Shown here one piece after another: positions 1-5,044 of a stretch of 6,095 nucleotides of DNA. The notes beneath the pieces are model-generated. The model ran no database searches, had not been told where the DNA came from, and saw nothing but the letters and a program-made list of their open reading frames with translations. The DNA lies in assembly GCA_900550505.1 (NCBI GenBank), contig URSI01000077.1:1-6095 (forward strand). Reading direction: 5' to 3'. Both the position numbers and the translations under genes were made by a program. Numbering within the stretch: the first letter of the stretch is position 1; each line of letters starts with the position of its first letter. The stretch is from an uncultured Eubacteriales bacterium (GTDB taxonomy: Bacteria; Bacillota; Clostridia; Oscillospirales; CAG-382).

Positions 1-1
1 C

Positions 2-211
2 GAAGTGCTCCCGCAGGAAATTAAACGTCTCGGCTTGAAAAAAGCTTTTGTATCGACCGACAAAGATTTGATTAAATTCGGTGTGGCCGACAAAGTACTG
101 TCCGTACTGGATAAAGCCGGCATTCCTTACACCGTATTCAGCGACATTAAACCCAATCCGACGGTGAGCAATGTAAATGCGGGTGTGAAAGCATTTGCCG
201 AATCCGGAGCC
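2..211 (+). CDS. Iron-containing alcohol dehydrogenase (lactaldehyde reductase-like), N-terminal fragment, cut at both ends
   Basis: The frame is open from the left edge and reads as the start of a group III (Fe-dependent) alcohol dehydrogenase. The visible pattern is a short E-V-L-P-Q-E-I-K helix, then KKAFVSTDKDL, a FGVADKV stretch, GIPYTVFSDIKPNPT and a GVKAFAESGA helix. This is the order seen in the N-terminal NAD-binding region of FucO and relatives, which reduce lactaldehyde or similar aldehydes with NADH. About 70 residues are present. Roughly 15-20 are missing at the N-terminus (off the window) and about 310 at the C-terminus, including the GGGS nucleotide loop and the metal-binding Asp/His residues, so this piece cannot be active. 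After residue GA (position 211) the family match ends and the frame runs on to a stop at 485-487 through sequence that is antisense to dapL. All four Ile codons are ATT and all nine Lys codons AAA, unlike the neighbouring genes. The exact substrate class is uncertain. Confidence 0.8.
191..211. other. Chimeric junction between the alcohol dehydrogenase fragment and dapL
   Basis: Two unrelated coding sequences on opposite strands meet here and share the same bases. On the plus strand the stretch encodes AFAESGA of the dehydrogenase; on the minus strand it encodes GSGFGKC of DapL. GSGFG is exactly what the DapL family has before its GEG-Y/F-R segment. The core gccgaatccggagcc (197-211) fits both families. 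The six bases 191-196 fit the dehydrogenase and would also fit DapL if its next residues are K-C. A shared stretch of this size is typical of an assembly or amplification misjoin, but microhomology-mediated recombination would look the same. Confidence 0.75.
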
Positions 212-1288
212 GGGAGTGCCGACAAGTTCCGCCTTCTCAAGCAAAAAGTCAAAAAATTCCCACGAGCTCATCCCCATCGGACATTTCAGCCAGAGATACG
301 GCGAATTGACTCCGCCCCAAAACGGCACGTTCTTTTTCTTCAGTGCACCGGCAAGTATCCTCGCATTTTCCATATAGTACGCGACCGCCTGCATACACTC
401 CGCTCTGCCGCGGTCCGAAAGCGCCGCCTCGGCCGCACGCTGGATGACATATGCCACCCCGTTGAACTTCGTAGCCTGGCGCCGTGACCACAGCCAATTA
501 AGCTCCGTACCGGAAACGATAAGCTCGTGCGGCACGATAGTCCACGCACACCGTGTGCCCGTAAAGCCCGCCGTCTTCGACATACTGCATATCTCTATCG
601 CACAGCGCTCAGCTCCCGCTATCTCGTAGACCGTATGAGGAGAATCGTCGCTTATAAACGCCTCGTATGCCGAATCATAAATTATCACCGAGCCGGTGCG
701 CAGCGCAAAATCCACCCAGTTTCCGAGTTCACCGCGTGTCATCGCCGTCCCCGTGGGATTGTTGGGTGAGCAAAGATAGATAACATAGCCTTCTCCGTCA
801 AGTCCGTCCGGTGAGGGAGAGAACCCGTTGGCTTCATTTGCCTCGACAAACCTCACTCTGCGTCCGCTGAGTATGTTGCTGTCAAGATACACCGGATAAA
901 CGGGATCGGTTATGACGACCTCATTGTCCCCGAAAATATCCACTATATTTCCGACATCGCTCTTGGCACCGTCACTTACGAACACCGTATCCTCGGCGAC
1001 AGTAACGCCGTGCGCGGCATAGCGACGGCATATCGCAGAGCGCAGAAAATCGTATCCGTATTCGGGCGCATAACCGCGGAAGGTCGACTTGACACCCATC
1101 TCGTCGGCGGCGCTCTTCATAGCCTCGACCACACAAGGCGCCAGAGGAAGCGTCACGTCGCCTATACCCATCCGTATCACGCGCGATTGCGGATGTGACT
1201 CCTGGTACGCTCTGACGCGTTTGCCTATGTCGGAAAAAAGGTAATTTTGCGCGACATTCCCGAAATTCTCATTTATTTTTACTTTCAT
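191..1288 (-). CDS. dapL: LL-diaminopimelate aminotransferase, C-terminal end missing
   Basis: A PLP enzyme that converts tetrahydrodipicolinate plus glutamate directly to LL-diaminopimelate plus 2-oxoglutarate, bypassing the succinylase and acetylase steps. Read on the minus strand, the family hallmarks appear in order: KINENF near the start, RMGIGDVTLPLAP (39-51), GYAPEYGYDFLR (72-83), VSDGAKSDVGNI (104-115), TDPVYPVYLDSN (127-138), SPNNPTGT (174-181), YDSAYEAFI (204-212), and SMSKTAGFTGTR (235-246) with K238 as the Schiff-base lysine. The last family-like residues are GTPGSGFG, then K-C. About 366 codons are present, and roughly 25-45 are missing compared with the usual 390-410. The frame stays open to the left edge only because it runs antisense, codon for codon, to the dehydrogenase fragment; that extension is not DapL. 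The ATG overlaps the dapB stop as ATGA, with no strong ribosome binding site of its own, which implies translational coupling. Ile codons are mostly ATA (14 of 20). Confidence 0.93.
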
Positions 1289-2025
1289 TTTTCGGACACC
1301 ACATCTTCCATCGTATATATTCCCGGTTTTTTCCCCAGTATAAATTCCGCCGCCGCGATAGCGCCTTCCGCAAAAAGGCTCCGGTCATGCGCTTCATGCT
1401 TCAGTGTGATGGTTTGCGTGTCAGTCGCCACTATCACCTCATGAATGCCGACAACATTTCCTGCCCGCACGGAAGAAATGCCTATCTCATCCGGTGCACG
1501 CTTACCCAATCCGTTTCGACCGGTATTGTTGTGAAGCTCCGGACGTACCTGCTTTATCCCGTCTGCGATCATAAGCGCCGTCCCGCTCGGTGAATCCAGT
1601 TTTCTGTTATGATGTATCTCCACGATCTCAATATCGGCGTTTTTCATCGTCGCGGCAGTCAGCTTGGCAAGCCTTATCAAAAGCGCGACACCAAGCGACA
1701 TGTTTGCCGAACGGAACACGGGGATCTTTTCAGCCGCAGCCGAGATCGCCGCAAGCTCCGCCTCCGTCTGCCCGGTGGTAGCTATCACCGCCGGCATCGA
1801 GCGGCTCACCGCATATTCAAGCACCGCCGGAGTCGCAAGATAGTGCGAAAAGTCTATAAGCACATCCGCCGCTCCGTCAAACTGAGTCAACGAAGAATAA
1901 ACGGGATATGCCAGCTCTCCCTCCGTGTTTTTATCCACCGCACACGCGAAACACCCTTTTTCCAATGCGCAGCGCACGACTTCGCGTCCCATCCTGCCGT
2001 TTGCGCCGTTTATTATTATTTTCAC
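1285..2025 (-). CDS. dapB: 4-hydroxy-tetrahydrodipicolinate reductase
   Basis: This cytosolic enzyme reduces the DapA product to tetrahydrodipicolinate with NAD(P)H, the second committed step of DAP/lysine synthesis. The 246-residue protein has the N-terminal Rossmann glycine motif NGANGRMG (6-13), IDFSHYLAT (57-65) and VIATTGQT (80-87). The catalytic segment EIHHNRKLDSPSGTA (136-150) carries the His pair 138/139 and Lys142. Near the C-terminus come RAGNVVGIHEV and KHEAHDRSLFAEGA, which return to the nucleotide domain. The length is slightly short against E. coli (273) but normal for Bacillota. The start is GTG at 2025; an ATG five bases upstream (2030) reads M-K-stop in another frame and cannot serve. 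An AAAGGG at 2035-2040 lies nine bases before the GTG. The gene follows dapA after 61 bases and its TGA overlaps the dapL ATG by four bases, so the three genes are one operon. Confidence 0.96.
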   Translation of the reverse strand: MKIIINGANGRMGREVVRCALEKGCFACAVDKNTEGELAYPVYSSLTQFDGAADVLIDFSHYLATPAVLEYAVSRSMPAVIATTGQTEAELAAISAAAEKIPVFRSANMSLGVALLIRLAKLTAATMKNADIEIVEIHHNRKLDSPSGTALMIADGIKQVRPELHNNTGRNGLGKRAPDEIGISSVRAGNVVGIHEVIVATDTQTITLKHEAHDRSLFAEGAIAAAEFILGKKPGIYTMEDVVSEK

Positions 2026-2034
2026 TTCATCCGT

Positions 2035-2040
2035 CCCTTT
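2035..2040 (-). promoter_or_regulatory. Ribosome binding site supporting the dapB GTG start
   Basis: AAAGGG on the minus strand, nine bases before GTG at 2025. It is only moderately strong. It matters because dapB has no usable in-frame ATG at its N-terminus and the glycine motif begins only five residues after the GTG. Confidence 0.5.
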
Positions 2041-2086
2041 CCGGACACAGCAGCGTCCAATACCGGTCGTCAGAGAGCCGTCAGTC

Positions 2087-2980
2087 TCACACCTTCAGCC
2101 CCTGCTTTCTCATTTCCGAAAGAAGCGTCGCCCTGTGACCGTCCTCCATCTCGGCAAGCGGCAGTCTCAGATATTCACCGCAAAGCCCCATAGCAGCGCA
2201 GGCCGCCTTGACCGGAATGGGATTCACCTCACAGAAAAGCGCATTTATCAGCGGCACCAGGCGCAGCTGCATTTCAAGGCTGCCGACCGTATCGCCCTCA
2301 AAATACCTGCGGCATATCGCCGCCGTCTCCGCCGGAAGTATGTTGGATATGACCGAAATAACACCCATCCCGCCCAACGCAAGGATCGGTACGGTCTGAT
2401 CGTCGTTTCCGGAATACAAGTCAAGCTTGTTTCCTAACAAAGCTACCGTATCAACTATCTTTGCGATGTTGCCGTTTGCTTCCTTTATCCCGGCAATATT
2501 GGGATGCTCCGAAAGCTCAAGATACGTCGAGGGCTCGATATTCAGCCCCGTGCGCGACGGTACATTGTAGAGGATGATAGGACGGTCGACCGAATCTGCG
2601 ATCGTTTTAAAATGACGCACCAGCCCACGCTGGGTGGTCTTATTATAATACGGCGTCACGCACAGCAACGCATCCGCGCCGGCTTTGCACGCGAAACGTG
2701 AAAGCTCTATCGAATACGCCGTGTCATTCGAACCGGTACCCGCTATTACCGGGACCCTGCCTGCGACGCGTTCTACGACAAATGATATCGCATCCCTGTG
2801 CTCCGCGTCGCTTAGAGCCGCCGCCTCACCGGTGGTACCGCAGACGACAAGCGCATCCACACCGCCGGATATCTGAAATTCGATAAAGCGCCCGAAACTC
2901 TCGTAGTCTATCGCCCCCGTGTCGGTGAACGGCGTGATCATCGCCGTGGCTACCCCTTTGAAAACAGGCTTTCTTTCCAT
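2087..2980 (-). CDS. dapA: 4-hydroxy-tetrahydrodipicolinate synthase
   Basis: Condenses pyruvate with aspartate-4-semialdehyde, the first step of the DAP/lysine branch, in the cytosol. The 297-residue protein is a complete (beta/alpha)8 family member close to the E. coli length of 292. The N-terminal strand reads FKGVATAMITPFT. VCGTTGEAAALS carries the TT pair at 49-50. TPYYNKTTQ is at 109-117, LYNVPSRTG (137-145) has Tyr138 and Arg143, IAGIKEANG (162-170) has the Schiff-base Lys166, and a GVISV strand is at 206-210. All catalytic residues expected for DHDPS are present, so this is not just a related aldolase of the family. The ATG at 2980 has a strong GGAGG eight bases upstream. An in-frame start at 3049 exists but would make the first 23 residues from terminator and leader RNA, so it was not used. 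It is the first gene of the operon, controlled by the upstream lysine riboswitch. Confidence 0.97.
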   Translation of the reverse strand: MERKPVFKGVATAMITPFTDTGAIDYESFGRFIEFQISGGVDALVVCGTTGEAAALSDAEHRDAISFVVERVAGRVPVIAGTGSNDTAYSIELSRFACKAGADALLCVTPYYNKTTQRGLVRHFKTIADSVDRPIILYNVPSRTGLNIEPSTYLELSEHPNIAGIKEANGNIAKIVDTVALLGNKLDLYSGNDDQTVPILALGGMGVISVISNILPAETAAICRRYFEGDTVGSLEMQLRLVPLINALFCEVNPIPVKAACAAMGLCGEYLRLPLAEMEDGHRATLLSEMRKQGLKV

Positions 2981-2988
2981 TTTGATTA

Positions 2989-2993
2989 CCTCC
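2989..2993 (-). promoter_or_regulatory. dapA ribosome binding site
   Basis: GGAGG on the minus strand, eight bases before the dapA ATG at 2980 and only about ten bases after the terminator U-tract ends (3003). It fixes the dapA start at M-E-R-K and rules out the longer upstream frame. Confidence 0.9.
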
Positions 2994-3002
2994 GAAAAGT
3001 AC

Positions 3003-3032
3003 AAAAAAAACAACCGATACGGATCGGCTGTC
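3003..3032 (-). terminator. Rho-independent terminator, expression platform of the lysine riboswitch
   Basis: The minus strand reads agccgat-ccgt-atcggtt (3029 to 3012), a seven-pair stem with one G-U and a four-base loop. It can be extended by the C-G pair 3030/3011 and weaker pairs beyond, and is followed by eight U (3010-3003). It sits between the aptamer and the dapA ribosome binding site, the standard position for lysine-triggered premature termination. Confidence 0.9.
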
Positions 3033-3057
3033 AAAAAGCACGCGCACACCGCGCTTT
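3033..3057 (-). other. Accessory hairpin with a U5 run between aptamer and terminator
   Basis: The minus strand reads AAAGC-GCG-gtgtg-CGC-gt-GCUUU, an eight-pair stem with a two-base bulge. The final UUU belongs to a run of five U (3037-3033). It starts three bases after the P1 3' strand of the aptamer and ends just before the main terminator. It could be a weak tandem terminator, a pause hairpin, or part of the alternative antiterminator fold. The pairing is visible; the role is inferred. Confidence 0.5.
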
Positions 3058-3059
3058 AA

Positions 3060-3216
3060 GATAGCTCTCCGCATACTGCGACAGTCAGGCGGATATTATC
3101 CGACCAACCAGAACCGACGCGCGCAGAACGTCCGCCCTTCGGCACCCGGGCCTTTCGCCGCGGCGGCTCACTGCGCTGACAATGCCGCGACTACTGATAC
3201 AGGGTGCGCCTCTATC
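3060..3216 (-). promoter_or_regulatory. Lysine riboswitch aptamer (L box)
   Basis: Read on the minus strand, the region carries the conserved blocks of the lysine aptamer in order. GATAGAGGCGCA comes at the 5' end (P1/P2, 3216 downward), then CAGTAG, GCGAAAGG, GGTGCCGAAGG, CTGG, GACTGTC, and GGAGAGCTATC at the 3' end. P1 forms from GATAG (3216-3212) and CTATC (3064-3060). A nearly perfect hairpin CGGATAATATCCG (3102-3090) is one of the internal stems. The B. subtilis lysC leader shows the same block order. Its position ahead of dapA-dapB-dapL gives direct feedback by lysine: the bound aptamer stabilises P1 and leaves the downstream terminator free to form. The aptamer is about 157 bases, slightly compact. 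Identification by pattern recognition is strong; a covariance model search (Rfam RF00168) would confirm it. Confidence 0.93.
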
Positions 3217-3227
3217 CCGTGTATCTT

Positions 3228-3256
3228 ACTTTACCACACACGCAGACTATTGTCAA
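3228..3256 (-). promoter_or_regulatory. Promoter of the dapA-dapB-dapL operon
   Basis: On the minus strand there is a perfect -35 TTGACA (3256-3251), a 17-base spacer and a -10 TAAAGT (3233-3228). TGG directly before the -10 gives an extended -10. The predicted start is near 3221, only about five bases before the riboswitch P1 strand, so the leader would be about 220 bases to the terminator end. Spacing and location fit a housekeeping sigma promoter well. The -35 lies inside a perfect palindrome (3245-3261). Confidence 0.85.
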
Positions 3257-3261
3257 TAGTC
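3245..3261. repeat. Perfect 17-base palindrome over the dap promoter -35 box (candidate operator)
   Basis: GACTATTGTCAATAGTC has two eight-base arms around one central base and contains the whole -35 hexamer of the minus-strand promoter. A symmetrical site in this place is the classic layout for a dimeric repressor. No regulator gene in the window can be tied to it. The central TTGTCAA alone is partly explained by the -35 consensus, but the matching outer bases are not. Confidence 0.6.
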
Positions 3262-3303
3262 ATTTTTACATCTTGAACGACTTTTATATCATAAGTTCCG
3301 CTG

Positions 3304-3317
3304 TTGACTTTGGTCAA
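3304..3317. repeat. Short inverted repeat on the -35 box of the divergent promoter
   Basis: TTGAC-TTTG-GTCAA: two perfect five-base arms around four bases, beginning exactly at the -35 hexamer of the plus-strand promoter. It shares the TTGAC/GTCAA element with the palindrome at 3245-3261 (TTGTCAA), though the spacing differs. It is short enough to be chance; listed as a possible operator half-site pair. Confidence 0.35.
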
Positions 3318-3332
3318 AGGATGTGATAATAT
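3304..3332 (+). promoter_or_regulatory. Probable promoter of the ACT/DUF711 operon
   Basis: TTGACT at 3304-3309 serves as -35. Two -10 choices overlap: GATAAT at 3325-3330 (15-base spacer, preceded by TGT as an extended -10) and TAATAT at 3327-3332 (17-base spacer). Either would start transcription near 3337-3340, about 25 bases before the ACT gene ATG. It is divergent from the dap promoter, with the two -35 boxes about 47 bases apart. Confidence 0.65.
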
Positions 3333-3346
3333 GGATTGATAAAATC

Positions 3347-3351
3347 AGGAG
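3347..3351 (+). promoter_or_regulatory. Ribosome binding site of the ACT-domain gene
   Basis: AGGAG ahead of three possible in-frame starts: GTG 3355 (3 bases away), TTG 3358 (6) and ATG 3364 (12). Spacing alone would favour TTG, while family alignment (M-x-A-I/V-I-T-V at the N-terminus) favours ATG. The choice changes the protein by only two or three residues. Confidence 0.7.
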
Positions 3352-3363
3352 ATTGTGTTGAAA

Positions 3364-3633
3364 ATGAATGCAGTAATCACCGTAACAGGCAAGGACAATA
3401 TCGGCATCATAGCAAAGGTCAGCGCCAAATGCTTTGATTTCGGCGCAAATATAGTGGACGTATCACAAAGCGTCATGAGGGATTATTTTGCGATGATGAT
3501 GCTTGTCGAGATAGATTCGCTGACGATAAAATTCGGCGATTTTGTGGACGAGCTCAAAGCGCTCGGAGAGAAAAACGGACTTATAATCCACACCATGCAT
3601 GAAGACATTTTCAACTCCATGCACAGGATATAA
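3364..3633 (+). CDS. ACT domain-containing protein, UPF0237 family
   Basis: A small cytosolic protein of 89 residues that is essentially a single ACT domain, the beta-alpha-beta-beta-alpha-beta fold that often binds amino acids at dimer interfaces. The visible pattern is AVITVTGKDNIGIIAKVS (3-20), an ANIVDVSQSVMRDYFAMMMLVEI strand-turn-strand (28-50), a FVDELKALGEKNGL helix (60-73), and a terminal EDIFNSMHRI. The GKDxxGI turn near residues 9-15 is the usual ligand-site loop of ACT domains. Length and sequence match the UPF0237 family (88-90 residues), which in Bacillota is typically encoded directly before a UPF0210/DUF711 gene, as here (nine bases apart). Its function is not established; a role in sensing an amino acid for its partner is a reasonable inference. 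The start at ATG 3364 was chosen by family alignment, with TTG 3358 as the alternative. Confidence 0.9.
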   Translation: MNAVITVTGKDNIGIIAKVSAKCFDFGANIVDVSQSVMRDYFAMMMLVEIDSLTIKFGDFVDELKALGEKNGLIIHTMHEDIFNSMHRI

Positions 3634-3642
3634 GGAGAAGTC

Positions 3643-5001
3643 ATGCCTAACTTTACAGATATTCTGGAAACTCTGGATATGATCGAACGCGAGCATCTCG
3701 ACGTTCGGACCGTTACTATGGGCATTTCGCTGCTCGATTGCGCGTGCGGAAACGGAGACGAGTTGTGCAAACGGGTTTATGACAAAATAACCGCCAGAGC
3801 AAAAGACCTCGTCAGCGTGGTCTGCGGCATCGAAAAAGAATACGGGATACCGATAATCCACAAAAGGATATCGGTGACCCCGGTGTCCTTGATAGGCGGC
3901 GGGCTCACGCGGGAGGGATATGTGCGTCTCGCCGAAACTCTGGACCGTGCCGCCGCAGACCTGGGCGTGAATTTTATAGGAGGGTTCTCGGCGCTCGTAC
4001 AAAAGGGCATAACCGATTCGGAGCGGGTGATGCTCGACTCGATCCCCTCAGCTCTTGCCGCCACAAAAACAGTGTGTTCGAGCGTGAACGTCGGCTCTAC
4101 CCGCAGCGGTATAAACATGGATGCCGTCATGCTCATGGGAGAAAAGATCAAACAGACGGCGTACCTGACGCGCGACGAGGGCTCTATCGGCTGCGCAAAA
4201 CTCGTCGTGTTCGCAAACGCCCCGGAGGACAATCCGTTCATGGCGGGCGCGTTCCACGGCGTAAGTGAGCCGGAATGCTGCATAAACGTAGGCGTTTCGG
4301 GTCCCGGCGTCGTTGCTGCGGCTGTACGGGCGTGTAAGGGCAAGGATTTTTCCTACCTTGCGGAAACGATAAAGCGCACCGCCTTCAAGATAACAAGGAT
4401 GGGGCAGCTCGTAGCTGCCCAGGCTTCGCAGAGGCTGGGCGTGGAATTCGGTATAGTTGACCTTTCGCTCGCACCGACTCCGGCCGTCGGGGACTCCGTA
4501 GCAGATATCCTCGAAGCGATGGGACTTGAACGCTGCGGCACACACGGCACCACAGCCGCTTTGGCAATGCTGAATGACGCGGTCAAAAAAGGCGGAGCCA
4601 TGGCGTCCTCCCACGTGGGCGGACTGTCGGGTGCATTCATACCCGTATCCGAGGACAGAGGTATGATCGACGCCGTTGAATGTGGCGCGCTGTCCATAGA
4701 AAAACTGGAGGCAATGACAAGCGTTTGCTCGGTCGGGCTCGATATGATAGCCGTGCCTGGCAATACCCCCGCCTCCACCATCAGCGCGATAATAGCCGAC
4801 GAAGCGGCCATCGGTGTGATCAACGGCAAGACCACGGCTGTGCGCATAATCCCCGCCTACGGTAAAGAATACGGTGACAGTGTCGAGTTCGGCGGACTTC
4901 TGGGCACCGCTCCCATAATGAAGCTCAGCGGGTTTTCAAGCGAGGAATTTGCACGACGCGGCGGAAGGATACCTGCTCCGATACACAGCCTCAGAAACTG
5001 A
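3643..5001 (+). CDS. UPF0210 / DUF711 family protein (PFL-like fold), partner of the ACT protein
   Basis: A 452-residue protein, full length for the family (about 445-455). Recognisable segments are IEREHLDVRTVTMGISLLDCA (14-34), KRISVTPVSLIGGG (74-87), FIGGFSALVQKG (111-122), TKTVCSSVNVGSTRSGINMDAV (141-162), APEDNPFMAGAFHGVSEPECCINVGVSGPG (193-222), FGIVDLSLAPTPAVGDSVADILE (269-291), GTHGTTAALAML (299-310) and VGLDMIAVPGNT (364-375). No signal peptide or membrane segment is apparent. The family has been likened structurally to pyruvate formate-lyase-type folds, but I see no basis for assigning a reaction, and database names such as 'PFL family protein' overstate what is known. The ATG has AAGGAG (3632-3637), which overlaps the stop of the ACT gene, giving tight coupling within one transcript. 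The conserved CCINVGVSGPG and GTHGTT segments are candidate active-site regions (inference). Confidence 0.93.
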   Translation: MPNFTDILETLDMIEREHLDVRTVTMGISLLDCACGNGDELCKRVYDKITARAKDLVSVVCGIEKEYGIPIIHKRISVTPVSLIGGGLTREGYVRLAETLDRAAADLGVNFIGGFSALVQKGITDSERVMLDSIPSALAATKTVCSSVNVGSTRSGINMDAVMLMGEKIKQTAYLTRDEGSIGCAKLVVFANAPEDNPFMAGAFHGVSEPECCINVGVSGPGVVAAAVRACKGKDFSYLAETIKRTAFKITRMGQLVAAQASQRLGVEFGIVDLSLAPTPAVGDSVADILEAMGLERCGTHGTTAALAMLNDAVKKGGAMASSHVGGLSGAFIPVSEDRGMIDAVECGALSIEKLEAMTSVCSVGLDMIAVPGNTPASTISAIIADEAAIGVINGKTTAVRIIPAYGKEYGDSVEFGGLLGTAPIMKLSGFSSEEFARRGGRIPAPIHSLRN

Positions 5002-5030
5002 AAACACCCGACTGCCATACCGATCACGAA

Positions 5031-5035
5031 AGAGG
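5031..5035 (+). promoter_or_regulatory. Ribosome binding site deciding a TTG start
   Basis: AGAGG lies nine bases before TTG at 5045. The frame is open upstream into the DUF711 gene, but I see no ATG or GTG start in the intergenic part. The site and the M-K-L-E-W-K N-terminus typical of this transporter group fix the start at TTG. Confidence 0.65.
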
Positions 5036-5044
5036 TATCCGGAT

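Noticed and set aside
1609..2193. Plus-strand open frame of 194 codons antisense to dapB and the dapA end
   Set aside because: The product is rich in Arg/His/Ser with no family pattern, no ribosome binding site was seen, and it lies wholly over convincing minus-strand genes.
1925..2437. Plus-strand open frame of 170 codons antisense to dapB/dapA
   Set aside because: Low-complexity, basic composition and no recognisable domain; it is a shadow of the GC-biased genes on the other strand.
2981..3049. In-frame extension of dapA by 23 residues to a start at 3049
   Set aside because: The extra residues would be encoded by the terminator, the U-tract and the ribosome binding site. GGAGG at 2989-2993 points to ATG 2980, and the protein then starts as the family does.
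3217..3225. Possible pairing of GATACACGG at the leader 5' end with CCGTATC in the terminator, as an antiterminator
   Set aside because: The predicted transcription start near 3221 leaves most of GATAC outside the RNA, so the pairing would need an earlier start.
3003..3235. T-box leader as an alternative identity for the dap leader
   Set aside because: The typical T-box sequence block before the terminator was not recognised, while the lysine aptamer blocks occur in full order.
3463..4343. Minus-strand open frames antisense to the ACT and DUF711 genes (3463-4002, 3777-4343)
   Set aside because: They overlap strongly recognised family proteins, have no family resemblance and no start signals.
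4353..4847. Minus-strand open frame of 164 codons antisense to DUF711
   Set aside because: Ser/Ala/Pro-rich shadow frame over a conserved region of the DUF711 gene.
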